Positions 14,956 to 25,300 of a stretch of DNA of 53,679 nt are shown here, piece after piece (the first letter of the stretch is position 1; the number at the start of each line of letters is the position of its first letter). The DNA lies in contig JAFZOV010000005.1 in assembly GCA_017550445.1 (NCBI GenBank), forward strand, positions 1 to 53,679. Direction: 5' to 3'. Made by a program: the position numbers and the translations under genes. Below the pieces are notes generated by a model. The model saw only the letters and a program-made list of their open reading frames with translations, made no database searches and had not been told where the DNA came from. This DNA is from Fibrobacter sp. (GTDB lineage Bacteria; Fibrobacterota; Fibrobacteria; Fibrobacterales; Fibrobacteraceae).

Positions 14956-17493
14956 ATGTCTGATATCAACGGTATTTTTTCGAAAAAAGCGAAGGCGGTA
15001 TTGCAGGCTGCACGTATTGCGGCCCGTAACTTAGGTAGCGACAGCGTAACGACTGAACACTTGTTGCTCGGCCTTGTTCGCGAAGATTCCGGCTTTGCCG
15101 CCGAAACTCTGCGCGCCCTTAAAATCAATTTGAATGAGTTGGGCGAAAACGTTCAGCGTTCCCTTTCGTCTAACGGTGGCATTATGACTGTGGGCGATGC
15201 CCATGGTGCATTGCTTTCTTTTACGACTCGCTGCAAAGCCGCTCTTTTTAATGCGGCTAAGATTGCCAAGGAAGAAGGCGACCAGTACATTGGTCCCGAA
15301 CATTTGATGCTTGCCATTTTGCAACAGGCCGAATCTCCGGCGGCGGGCACTCTTTCTACCTTCGGCGTAACTTATGAAAATTTTGAAAGTACGCTGCAAC
15401 AGATAAAGCGTGAGGCGATGAACGGTCAGCCCTCTGGCGAAGACGGTGAAAATGCCGAAGATGACGATCGCTTTACGAATCAAGGCCGTGGCGATTCTCG
15501 TCAGCAGGTGCGTGCTCAGACCCGTTCCAAGACGCCTATTCTGGATCACTTTGGTCGCGACTTGACGGCGCTTGCCAAACAGGGTAAACTTGACCCGATT
15601 ATCGGCCGTAGCCGTGAAATTGAACGTTTGATTCAGATTCTTTGCCGTCGCAAAAAGAACAACCCGGCGCTCATCGGTGAACCGGGTGTGGGCAAGACGG
15701 CGATTATCGAAGGTCTCGCGCAAAAGATTGTCCAGAAGAAGATTCCGGAACTCTTGATGAACAAGCGTGTGGTGACTCTTGATGTGGCCGCCATGGTCGC
15801 AGGCACCAAGTACCGTGGCCAGTTCGAAGAACGCGTGAAGGGCCTGATTATGGAACTCCAGCGCGTGGACAATTCGGTGATTCTTTTTATCGATGAACTC
15901 CATACGATTGTGGGCGCGGGCGGTTCTGAAGGAAGCCTCGATGCTTCTAACATCTTTAAGCCGGCGCTTGCTCGCGGGGAACTCCAGTGCATTGGCGCTA
16001 CGACCATCGATGAATACCGCAAGTACATCGAAAAGGATGCCGCGCTTGAACGCCGCTTCCAGACGATTGTCGTGAATCCGCCTAATTCCGAAGATTCTAT
16101 CCAGATTCTGGAAGGACTTCGTCCGAAATACGAGCAGCACCATAAGGTGCGTTACACGCCCGAATCCATTCGCGCAGCGGTGACGCTTGCCGAACGCTAT
16201 ATCAGCGATCGATTCCTGCCTGATAAGGCCATTGACGTATTGGACGAAGCCGGTGCCCGCGTACGTTTGAATTCGATTCGTACGCCGCAAGACCTTAAGG
16301 AAATGGAAGACGAACTTGCCGCAACCATGCTCAAGAAGGAAGAGGCTATTGCTGACCAGCAGTACGAAACTGCGGCAACCCTCCGTGACAAGATTGAAGA
16401 TTTGACCAGCCGCATTGCGGAACGCCGCGAAGCCTTGAACAAGGAAGATTCTGCGGACTTCCCGGTGGTCGACGAAAACGAAATCCGCGATTGCATCAGC
16501 AAGATGACGGGAATTCCCGTGAGCCGTCTTGCTGGCGAAGAAACCCAGAAGCTCTTGAAGCTGGGCGACGAAATCAAGGAACGAATCATCGGCCAGGATC
16601 AGGCAGTGGACGCCGTGGTAAAGGCCATTCGCCGTACTCGCGCAGGCATTCGCAGCGCTAAGCGACCCATGGGGAGCTTCTTGTTCCTTGGCCCCACGGG
16701 TGTGGGTAAGACAGAACTGGCCAAGGTGCTTTCGCAGACTCTTTTCGGTAGCGAAGAATCCATGATTCGCGTAGACATGAGCGAATACATGGAAAAGCAT
16801 AGCGTGAGTCGCTTGATTGGTGCTCCTCCGGGATACGTGGGCTTTGAAGATAGCGGTGGACAGCTCAGCGAAAAGGTGCGCAAGCGCCCCTACTGCGTGG
16901 TTCTTCTCGATGAAATCGAAAAGGCTCACCCGGATATCTACAATCTGCTTTTGCAGATTCTCGATGACGGTATTCTTACGGATAGCTATGGTCGTAAGAT
17001 CAATTTCAAGAACACCATCATCATCATGACTAGTAACGCGGGCGCTCGTGAAGTGCGCCACAGTTCTGGCATGGGCTTTACCAAGATGGGCGAGACCGAT
17101 GACTACGAACGTATGGAAACTGCCATTCGTGAAGAAGTCAAGCGCGTATTCTCTCCGGAATTCTTGAACCGTATTGATGAGCAGATTGTGTTCCGCGCTC
17201 TCACCAAGAAGGAGCTGACTTCTGTCGTGGATATTCAGCTGACCTTCTTGCAGAAGAATTTGTCTGAACGCGGAATCCTCTTGGAAGTTTCTGAAGCGGC
17301 CAAGGAATTCATCGTTTCCAATAACTACGATTCTGCTTTGGGTGCGCGCCCGATTCGCCGTTCTATCCAGAATCTGGTGGAAGATGAAATCGCCGAAGGT
17401 CTTTTGCTTGGAATCTACAAGGATTTCTCAACGATTTCAATTGATGTAGAAAACAACAAGCTGAAGTTCACATCCGAGGCGTTGCCTAGTTAG
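14956..17493 (+). CDS. clpC: ATP-dependent Clp protease ATP-binding subunit ClpC
   Basis: 845 residues, AAGGAG at 14944-14949. AAA+ unfoldase that feeds substrates to ClpP. N-terminal repeat domain (about 1-150), first AAA module with Walker A GEPGVGKT near residue 241, a UVR-like middle segment (QQYETAATLRDKIEDL) typical of ClpC rather than ClpB, second AAA module with Walker A GPTGVGKTE near residue 579. No long ClpB-type coiled-coil insertion. No clpP or mcsB lies in the window. Confidence 0.95.
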   Translation: MSDINGIFSKKAKAVLQAARIAARNLGSDSVTTEHLLLGLVREDSGFAAETLRALKINLNELGENVQRSLSSNGGIMTVGDAHGALLSFTTRCKAALFNAAKIAKEEGDQYIGPEHLMLAILQQAESPAAGTLSTFGVTYENFESTLQQIKREAMNGQPSGEDGENAEDDDRFTNQGRGDSRQQVRAQTRSKTPILDHFGRDLTALAKQGKLDPIIGRSREIERLIQILCRRKKNNPALIGEPGVGKTAIIEGLAQKIVQKKIPELLMNKRVVTLDVAAMVAGTKYRGQFEERVKGLIMELQRVDNSVILFIDELHTIVGAGGSEGSLDASNIFKPALARGELQCIGATTIDEYRKYIEKDAALERRFQTIVVNPPNSEDSIQILEGLRPKYEQHHKVRYTPESIRAAVTLAERYISDRFLPDKAIDVLDEAGARVRLNSIRTPQDLKEMEDELAATMLKKEEAIADQQYETAATLRDKIEDLTSRIAERREALNKEDSADFPVVDENEIRDCISKMTGIPVSRLAGEETQKLLKLGDEIKERIIGQDQAVDAVVKAIRRTRAGIRSAKRPMGSFLFLGPTGVGKTELAKVLSQTLFGSEESMIRVDMSEYMEKHSVSRLIGAPPGYVGFEDSGGQLSEKVRKRPYCVVLLDEIEKAHPDIYNLLLQILDDGILTDSYGRKINFKNTIIIMTSNAGAREVRHSSGMGFTKMGETDDYERMETAIREEVKRVFSPEFLNRIDEQIVFRALTKKELTSVVDIQLTFLQKNLSERGILLEVSEAAKEFIVSNNYDSALGARPIRRSIQNLVEDEIAEGLLLGIYKDFSTISIDVENNKLKFTSEALPS

Positions 17494-17601
17494 ACGAAAG
17501 AACGGACCTGCGGTCCTACAGACGAAAGACGAAAGAAAAACGTGGCAATGATGCTGTTTTATCTTGAAAATCTCTCGTCTCTCGTCTCTCGTCTCTCGTC
17601 T
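17491..17601. repeat. Family B repeat, copy 3 (non-coding)
   Basis: Left arm with GGACC-TGC-GGTCC hairpin (17504-17516) and AGACGAAAGACGAAAG (17520-17535); right arm 17570-17601 of CTCTCGTCT units; a 34-bp unrelated centre. The hairpin differs from copy 1 only in its loop. It lies directly after the clpC stop. Confidence 0.82.
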
Positions 17602-17655
17602 TAATTCTATCTTTACCGCGAAAATTTCAACAATCAAACCCCAAGAGGTTATACA

Positions 17656-18303
17656 ATGGCTAAAATTCCTGCAGTTCTTATCTTTGGCGCACCGGGTTCC
17701 GGCAAGGGCACCGTCGGCGCAAAGCTCGCTGCTACAACTTCTCTCAAGCACATTTCCACGGGTGACATCTTCCGTGGCATCGCTCCGTCCAGCGAATCCG
17801 GCAAGCTCCTCGCTTCTTATTCCAGCAAGGGTCTCTTGGTTCCGGATGAAGCCACTGTCGAAATTTTCGGCCGTTTCATCGAAGGCCTTATCAACACCAA
17901 TAAGGTGAATCCGGATAAGGATACCCTTCTCCTCGACGGTATTCCTCGCACTGTTGCACAGGTCAAGCTCATTGAATCTGTGGTTGACGTGAAGCACATC
18001 TTCGTGCTCGACATCAAGGACGAAAAGACTATCGTTGCCCGCCTCCTGAACCGTGCCAAGATTGAAGGCCGTAAGGACGACGCTGACGAAGCTGTGATCA
18101 AGAACCGTCTCAAGGTTTACAAGGAATCTACCGCCAAGGTGCTCGGCAAGTACAGCAAGTCCATCATCAGCCGCATCAACGGCGATAACACTCCGGACGA
18201 AGTGTTCTGCGACACTCTCGCTGCCTACGTGAAGTTCTGCAAGAGCGCTTGCAAAGCTACAAAGAAGGCCCCGGCTAAGAAGGCTTGCAAAAAAGCCAAG
18301 TAA
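17656..18303 (+). CDS. adk: Adenylate kinase with Lys/Ala-rich C-terminal tail
   Basis: 215 residues, AAGAGG ribosome site at 17643-17648. Interconverts AMP, ADP and ATP. P-loop GAPGSGKGT at residues 10-18, NMP-binding STGDIFR, DGIPRT (usually DGFPRT), and a short LID with RAKIEGRKDDADE lacking the zinc cysteines. Family proteins of this short-LID type end near residue 190; here a tail rich in Lys, Ala and Cys (CKATKKAPAKKACKKAK) is added. Catalytic residues look intact. Confidence 0.93.
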   Translation: MAKIPAVLIFGAPGSGKGTVGAKLAATTSLKHISTGDIFRGIAPSSESGKLLASYSSKGLLVPDEATVEIFGRFIEGLINTNKVNPDKDTLLLDGIPRTVAQVKLIESVVDVKHIFVLDIKDEKTIVARLLNRAKIEGRKDDADEAVIKNRLKVYKESTAKVLGKYSKSIISRINGDNTPDEVFCDTLAAYVKFCKSACKATKKAPAKKACKKAK

Positions 18304-18323
18304 GCTTTTCTAGCTTATACAAA

Positions 18324-18355
18324 GGGACTGCGGACATTGTCCGCGGTCTCTTTTT
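18324..18355 (+). terminator. Terminator of adk
   Basis: Stem GGGACTGCGGAC / GTCCGCGGTCTC with loop ATT and two G-T pairs, followed by five Ts. Confidence 0.92.
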
Positions 18356-18390
18356 CTATTTTTGGACTATAAAATTTAGAAAGGAAGAAA

Positions 18391-20550
18391 ATGGAACCGA
18401 ATAACCAGTATAATTCTACAGGAACAAGTTCTACATCAAGGGGTAAAGACGACGATGAGATTGATATCCTCGAAGTCTTGAGCTTGTTGCTGAAGCATAA
18501 GTTCTTTTTAGCTTGTTGTATCGTTGTCGGCTGTGTACTAGGCTTTTTGGCATCCAACTGGATGCGCCCGCAGTATACGAGCGATGCTCTTTTGCAGATT
18601 GATGTGAAGGGTAACAAGGCCGGTAAAGCCATGGGTGAAATGGGTGCCCTTTTGGACGTGGCATCTCCCGCTGAAGCAGAAATCGAACTTCTCAAGAGTC
18701 GCATGGTGTTGAACTATGTGGTCGAAAAGGAACGTCTTTGCTTTAATGCCTATCCGAAGGGAGCCATCGATCGCTTGCTCCATACGGAAGGTCGCATGGA
18801 TCTTGAAAACCTCTATATTCCCGAAATAGCCCGTGTTGAAAAGTGGATGGCCGAGGTTGTGGGCGAAGACGAAATTGCTGTCTTCACTCCCGAAGGCGTC
18901 AAGCTCTTGCAGGGTAAGGTGGGCGAAGCCCTTTCCGCTCCGTATGGTGGCGACACTCTTAGAATCCATGTGAAGCACTTGCTCGCAAGACCTGGACAGA
19001 TGTTTGTGCTGGCTCAGTCCGAACCTCTGGATGCGGTCCGAGGCTTGGTCAAACAGCTTGATGTTGCCGAAAAGGGTAAGCAGACGGGTATCATCGGCGT
19101 GTCTTACACGAACCGCTACGCAGACAAGGCCGCCTCTGTCTTGAACACCATTGCAAACATCTACTTGCGCCAGAACGTGGAAATGCGCAGTGCTGAAGCT
19201 GAAAAGACTTTGGAATTCCTGGAAGAACAGCTCCCGGGAGTCAAGGCTAAGCTCGATTCCGCCGAAAAGAAGTTGGCTGACTATCGCTTGAAAATCGGTT
19301 CCGTGGACATGACGGGTGAAACCAAGGTCCACTTGGAAAAGGTCACGGAACTGGAAAAGCAGGTTTTGGAATTGGAACAGCAGCGTCAGGAAGTGACCCG
19401 CTTGTTCAAGGAAGAACACCCCTCGGTGCAGACCATTGTGCAACAGCAGAACCGCTTGAAAGCAGAACTTTCTCGACTCAAGAAGTCTGCCGAAAATATG
19501 CCACGTACCCAGCAAGACGTGATGAGCTTGCAGGAAGAAGTGGCTGTGAACAATGCACAATATACGGCAATGCTTAACAACATTCAGCAGCTCCGCGTGG
19601 TGCGCGCCGGTGAAGTGGGTAACGTACGTATTGTGGACTACGCCCAGATTGAACGTAAGCCTTCTAAGCCCAACAAGAAGGTTGTGTTTGCCGGTTGCGT
19701 CGGTGGCGCTTTCCTTTTGGGAGCCTTGCTGATTTATCTGTTGCAGATGACCAAGCGCGGTGTTCGTAGCTCTCTTGAAATTGAACGCGAAACGGGCATT
19801 AGCGTTTACGCAAAGATTCCGAAGGCTGAAAATGCAATTCTCCTGAAGCGCAACAAGGGCAAGAATACGAAGCCCCTGGTGGAAGACGATCCCGATTCGC
19901 CGTCCAGCGAAGCGTTACGTTCCCTTTATACGGCTATTGAATTTGCGACGACCGATCTGCGCGTCATGATGGTGACGGGTATGATTCCTGGCGTGGGTAA
20001 GTCCTTTGTCTCTAAGAACGTTTCTGCCCTTTTTGCTGGTTCTGGCAAGAGGACTTTGCTCATTGACGCCGACATGCGCCGTGGCGTGGTGTACAGCCAC
20101 CGCAAGCAGGGCCTGGGCGATGTGCTTGAAGGCAAGTGCTCTCTGGATAACGCTGTGGCCGATTCCATTACCAAGAACCTGTACGTGCTTGGTGCCGGAA
20201 AGACTGACGTTTCTCCCAGTGAACTTCTCCGTGGTGAAAACTTCAAGAACCTTCTGGAAGAAGCCAAGTCCAAGTTCGATATCGTTATCGTGGATACGCC
20301 TCCTCTGGAACTTGTTACCGATTCTGAACTCATTTACCCGATTGTGGACTTCGCTTTGTTTGTTCTCCACTACGGCAAGCATTCTATGGACCAGATCAAG
20401 GAATCCATGATGAAGCTTGATCGTTGCTGCGAAGGCAAGCCGCGCGCATTCGTAATGAACCATTGCGAATCCGATGGTCATGGCTACGGTTACGGTAGCT
20501 ATGGCTATGGCAAGTACAGCTATTACGGTAAAGACAAAAAGAGAAGATAA
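18391..20550 (+). CDS. Wzc-like polysaccharide co-polymerase / BY tyrosine kinase
   Basis: 719 residues, GGAAG ribosome site. Two membrane helices (about 33-53 and 430-453) enclose a periplasmic Wzz-type domain with coiled-coil (about 260-385). The cytoplasmic part is a bacterial tyrosine kinase: Walker A PGVGKS around 533-538, Walker A' LLIDADMRR, Walker B IVIVDTPP. The C-terminus is a tyrosine cluster (seven Tyr in GYGYGSYGYGKYSYYG) for autophosphorylation. Such proteins control capsule or exopolysaccharide chain length. No glycosyltransferase, wza or phosphatase gene is adjacent, so its export cluster must be elsewhere. Confidence 0.92.
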   Translation: MEPNNQYNSTGTSSTSRGKDDDEIDILEVLSLLLKHKFFLACCIVVGCVLGFLASNWMRPQYTSDALLQIDVKGNKAGKAMGEMGALLDVASPAEAEIELLKSRMVLNYVVEKERLCFNAYPKGAIDRLLHTEGRMDLENLYIPEIARVEKWMAEVVGEDEIAVFTPEGVKLLQGKVGEALSAPYGGDTLRIHVKHLLARPGQMFVLAQSEPLDAVRGLVKQLDVAEKGKQTGIIGVSYTNRYADKAASVLNTIANIYLRQNVEMRSAEAEKTLEFLEEQLPGVKAKLDSAEKKLADYRLKIGSVDMTGETKVHLEKVTELEKQVLELEQQRQEVTRLFKEEHPSVQTIVQQQNRLKAELSRLKKSAENMPRTQQDVMSLQEEVAVNNAQYTAMLNNIQQLRVVRAGEVGNVRIVDYAQIERKPSKPNKKVVFAGCVGGAFLLGALLIYLLQMTKRGVRSSLEIERETGISVYAKIPKAENAILLKRNKGKNTKPLVEDDPDSPSSEALRSLYTAIEFATTDLRVMMVTGMIPGVGKSFVSKNVSALFAGSGKRTLLIDADMRRGVVYSHRKQGLGDVLEGKCSLDNAVADSITKNLYVLGAGKTDVSPSELLRGENFKNLLEEAKSKFDIVIVDTPPLELVTDSELIYPIVDFALFVLHYGKHSMDQIKESMMKLDRCCEGKPRAFVMNHCESDGHGYGYGSYGYGKYSYYGKDKKRR

Positions 20551-20559
20551 ATAGATCTC

Positions 20560-22260
20560 ATGAAAGTTTTTTTGTACGACACGACTCTCCGCGATGGAAA
20601 CCAGGACCGAAAGATAAGCCTTTCTCTTGCAGATAAGCTGCAGATTGCGCGCATCCTGGACCATTTCGGCTTTGACTATATTGAAGGCGGCTGGCCGAAC
20701 CCCAGCAACCCTACCGATGAGGAATTTTTCCAGAAGATTAAGGAAGTCAAGCTGAAACATGCGAAGATTGCGGCCTTCGGTTCTACCCGTCGCCCCAAGG
20801 TGCTTCCCGAAAAGGACCCGCTGTTGCAGGCTCTTGTAAAGTCCGGTGCACCGGTCAAGACGATTTTTGGTAAAAGCTGGGATTTGCACGTGACCGACGT
20901 GATTCGCACGACTCTTGAAGAAAACCTCGACATGATCGAGTCTTCTGTGGCTTACCTCAAGGAACATTCCGAAGAGGTGATTTACGATGCGGAACATTTC
21001 TTCGATGGCTATAAGGCCAACCCGCAGTATGCCCTGGAAACCCTGAGGGCTGCAGAACTGGGCCATGCCGACTTTATTGTGCTTTGCGACACCAACGGCG
21101 GTACCATGCCTTGGGAACTCGAAGAAATCGTGAAGGACGTGAAGAAGCACGTGTCTACGCCTATCGGCATTCATGTTCATAACGATGCCGGTCTTGGCGT
21201 GTGCAATAGCATTTACGCCGTGAAGAGTGGTGCGACCATGGTGCAGGGCGTGGTGAACGGTTACGGTGAACGTTGCGGTAACGCAAATCTTACGACCATT
21301 GCCGCTGACCTCCATTTCAAAATGGGTGCTAAGTTCTTTGCTGCGAAAAAGATTGCTCGCCTTCGCCAGTTGAGCAGCAATGTAGACCAGATTGTGAACC
21401 TCCCGAGCGATGTGCATGCTCCGTATGTGGGCGATGCAGCCTTTGCCCATAAGGGTGGCGCTCACATTGATGGCGTGATGAAGGTAAGCCGCAGCTTTGA
21501 ACATATCGACCCGCACGCCGTCGGTAACGACCGCGTGTTTGTCACTAGCGACCAGGCCGGTGGCTCTCTCGTGGTGGAAAAGCTTAAGGCCATTAAACCG
21601 GGTATTGACAAGAAGGACCCGGTGGTGGCAAGTCTGCTTTCTTTGATCAAGGAACGCGAAAATGCGGGCTGGCATTTCGACTCTGCCGAAGCAAGCTTCA
21701 AGATGCTGGTGTACCGCCACTTGGGAATGGTCCAGGAACCGTTCAAGGTACTGAATTACCGCGTCATCGAAGACAAGACTCCGCAGGGTGTTTCTGTTTC
21801 TCAGGCAACGGTCAAGCTTCAGATTGGCGACAAGATTAGCCATCAGGTGAGCGAAGGCGATGGCCCGGTGAACGCTTTGGATGCAGCGCTGCGCAAGGCT
21901 CTCTTGCCGTTCTTCCCGAATATGGCGAAGGTCAAGCTCGACGACTATAAGGTCCGCGTGCTCGGAAGCAAGGTGGCTTCTGATGCAACTGTTCGCGTGT
22001 GGACGACCTTCGGCGACGAAAAGGGCTACTGGAATGTGGTCGGCGTTTCGAGCAACATCATTGAAGCGTCCTGGATGGCATTTGTCGATGGCCTGACCTA
22101 CAAGATTCTGGTAGACAACAAGGTCATAGAAGGTGCTTACAAGCATCTGGACGTGAAGCCTGTTGCCGCAGCTCCCGCAAAAGCCGCGCTGGAGAAAGAA
22201 GCTCCCGCCAAACTGAAAAAGTTAACCAAGAGGCAAGTGAAGCGCGTCGCAGGAATTTAA
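20560..22260 (+). CDS. cimA: (R)-citramalate synthase / 2-isopropylmalate synthase family
   Basis: 566 residues. Catalytic HMGL-like barrel at about 4-275 with DTTLRDGNQ near the start, GGWPNPSNP, and metal-binding HVHNDAGLG; then a C-terminal LeuA-type allosteric domain (about 400-535). The YIEGGWPN and TLRDGNQ variants fit the CimA subgroup (TIGR00977-like), which condenses acetyl-CoA and pyruvate on the threonine-independent route to isoleucine. The last 30 residues form a basic Ala/Lys tail. It starts 9 nt after the Wzc-like gene but is functionally unrelated. Confidence 0.88.
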   Translation: MKVFLYDTTLRDGNQDRKISLSLADKLQIARILDHFGFDYIEGGWPNPSNPTDEEFFQKIKEVKLKHAKIAAFGSTRRPKVLPEKDPLLQALVKSGAPVKTIFGKSWDLHVTDVIRTTLEENLDMIESSVAYLKEHSEEVIYDAEHFFDGYKANPQYALETLRAAELGHADFIVLCDTNGGTMPWELEEIVKDVKKHVSTPIGIHVHNDAGLGVCNSIYAVKSGATMVQGVVNGYGERCGNANLTTIAADLHFKMGAKFFAAKKIARLRQLSSNVDQIVNLPSDVHAPYVGDAAFAHKGGAHIDGVMKVSRSFEHIDPHAVGNDRVFVTSDQAGGSLVVEKLKAIKPGIDKKDPVVASLLSLIKERENAGWHFDSAEASFKMLVYRHLGMVQEPFKVLNYRVIEDKTPQGVSVSQATVKLQIGDKISHQVSEGDGPVNALDAALRKALLPFFPNMAKVKLDDYKVRVLGSKVASDATVRVWTTFGDEKGYWNVVGVSSNIIEASWMAFVDGLTYKILVDNKVIEGAYKHLDVKPVAAAPAKAALEKEAPAKLKKLTKRQVKRVAGI

Positions 22261-22267
22261 AAAATTA

Positions 22268-22362
22268 ACGTCATCCTGCCACGAAGTGGCGGGAACCATA
22301 CAGTTTCTAATATTGGTGTTCAAGATGTATGGATCCCGTCGCCAAAGGCTCCAGGATGACTG
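22268..22362. repeat. Long inverted repeat after cimA
   Basis: GTCATCCTG (22270-22278) pairs with CAGGATGAC (22352-22360); inside it, GGAACCATAC (22292-22301) matches GTATGGATCC (22327-22336) with one mismatch. The whole can fold into one long hairpin. It lies between cimA and the AT-rich island and could terminate cimA. Confidence 0.65.
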
Positions 22363-22395
22363 TCTTAAAATGATTTTGAGTGGACAGTATTTTTA

Positions 22396-25300
22396 ATGAA
22401 TTCATTCTTTAAACAAAATATATTCATACTCTTAATCAGTTCAGTGTTTTCCTGGGCTCAATCCGACATTCTTGTAGAAGCCTTTGACGAACAACGGAAT
22501 AACCCGAGCCAGATTACGTTACGATTACGGCTGACGAATTCGTCGCAAGATACCTTGACGAATGTACGGCTGCGTTATTTTTTAGGTCATGATGAAAATC
22601 GAACTTTGGAGTTGTCTCCTTACTACCTCACCGATGCCAATGTTTCGTTGGATACCATAGACAACTATCTTGCAGTTAATGTCGACATTCCGCAACTGGT
22701 TCCTGGAGTATTCCCCAACTCCAGCGGAATTAGTTTGGGTTTACGATATCAAGACAACAACGTATTCCATAAGAACGGCAATTTCAGCTATCCTGGAACT
22801 TCAAGTTTTGAACCGACATCCAACATTCCTGTATATTTGGACAATATGTATGTGGCGGGAAACACTCCTGTTGGTGATGAGATTCCAAAGGTGCATTTTT
22901 ATGGAATTCAGCCAGAACCATTCGGAGATCGCCCTGCTTGGGTAGAATTAAAAAACGATGGCCCTCTTGATGTTTCCTTAAAAGACTTTTTCTTGAAATG
23001 GTCTTCTTCCGACAGCTTGGCGCTTCTGGATGCTAAGTTGTTGGCCGGTCAGAAAATCAGGATTTGCAACACAAACGACATTCAAAAATGCCCGCAGGAA
23101 GACCTTTTACAAATTAGCGATTCTGTTGATTTTGATAATTACGAAGATTTCAGTATTGTATGGAAAGGATATTTATTGGAAAACATTCCCTATATTCCAT
23201 ACGAAGTCGGAGAACTCACTGCGGGCGGAGTCTATGTTGAAAAGAATGGAGGTATTTTCTTTACAAGCCAAAACGGATACTGGATAGGCCACCATTTTTA
23301 TGACATTGGTCATGAAGATGCTCCGCCTTCACCAGAACCCTACTCTAGAAATACAGTTTCGTACGGTAATGACCACATTTTTCATTTTGCATGGCATTCG
23401 GTAGAGGGCATTCAGCAGTATCTCCTGACTGTTGTCAATGACAATGATTCGATAGTCTACCAACAGTTGACGAACCGAACCCACGTGGACCTAAATCTAG
23501 AGGATGAACATTACCTGTGGGGCGTCCAGAATGCCGATGGAGGCATACCTTCCGATGGAAGTATTGGAAGTTACGTAATTAATTCCATTCGCAAAATTGA
23601 TGCTGAAATCGACTCTACACACTTACTCCATGTTCCTGTTTTCAGACCTCGAAAAGACACAAGGATGCTTGTGTTGAACTGGGGTAAAAAAATTCTAGAA
23701 ATGGGATGGGATCGTCCAAATGACAATGACTCTCTTCTTACAGAAGAAGAGGACCATCGGTGTTGGGTTGCAGCCATTCAGATGATAAACGCCTACTATG
23801 GAGGAACCTTGACTCAGGATGAAATTAAGTTCCATGGAAAGACTATGGAATTTGAAAAATTTGAGTTAGTAGGCTATAAATATACACGTCATCCTAAAGA
23901 CAGCATTTTGCGTCCTTTTTTACTAGGAGATGCTGGTAGCGGTTTTAAATACGAATCCTTGGCTACATTGGCATGGGCTTTGAATATTGAACCACAAGAT
24001 ATTGATGTTGAATTTAGCACAAAAAATGTGTTAACAAAAAATGTGTTAACAAAAAATGTTTTGAAAAAATATATTGATGAAGGACGTCCGTTATTTGTCT
24101 CCAACAAAGGACATGCTATGGTTGTGGATGGATACGACTTTCATAATCCAAATCATGTAAAAGCTCATTTTTTAAATATATTCAATGATGGTAAAGAAGA
24201 ATGGCGCAACATAGAGGATTCTACCTATGTTTTTTATTTAGCGGCACCTCATATTAATACCCCCCCCCGTAATACAGATGTTCTGGTTCATCAGGATGAT
24301 GATGGTGACAGTCTTGTAAACTTTGATGAGATGTATAGGTTCAAAACAGATCCCTTTAATGTTGATTCTGATGGTGATGGTATTGATGATAAGACAGAAA
24401 TAAAGTCTTATACAATGAGGGAATCTTATTGTTTAGGAGAAGCAAATTTCTTTACAATCCCCAAAAATATTGATGTGGATTCTCTCGACTATGTTGAGGC
24501 TTCTAGAACTAAAATAAACGAAGTGTTTGCAGATATAGATGGTGATGGGAAAAGGGCTGAACTAGATAAAGATTCGGACCATGCTGCTGATGATGGTTCC
24601 TGGGACGGATTCGAAGATTTGAATCGCAACGGAATTCTTGATGAAGGAGAAACTGATCCTTACAACAGCTTAGATGATTCTTCTACAACTCTAGACTTGC
24701 GTTCCATAACAGAATGGGATGTCCCAGACAGTTTAACAATATACTCTATAGGCGTTCTTTATATGAACGACCGATCAAAATGCTATGATGGCGATAGCTT
24801 TTGTAATATAGCTTCTGAATCAGGAAAACTTCATTATGCAGTATCTATTGGAGTCGACTCTAAAACAGGCTCAATAATTAGTAAGGGCGGTGTTGGATTA
24901 CGTAATCGGGCGTCCGTATTTGGGAATATAAATGTGTATTCGCTCCCTAATAATTATGCATCAATAGAAATGCTGGAATCTGCAAATTATTATGGAACCA
25001 CTTCCTATCACAATTATATGGATTGGCCCTATCGCGTGATTGATGGCGAGGAACATCATATTGATTCAATGCTTGGAACCTCTGACCTTGTCGTTCATAA
25101 TGGACAACAGGCTCTATTGAATGATGGAGACCATTACCGTTCTGTTCGAGTTATGTATGGCGGCAAGCTAAAGGTTAATCCCGGACAAATGTATGTTGGT
25201 AACATCCAATTAGAATCCGGTAGCCAACTGGAGTTTTTAGAACCTGGGAAAGAAACTGTTGTCCATGCAGAAGGCTCCTTTATATGGCGAGCAAGTCTTT

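Noticed and set aside
18391..22260. Polysaccharide export operon around the Wzc-like kinase
   Set aside because: The next gene is a citramalate synthase and no glycosyltransferase, Wza or phosphatase gene is close.
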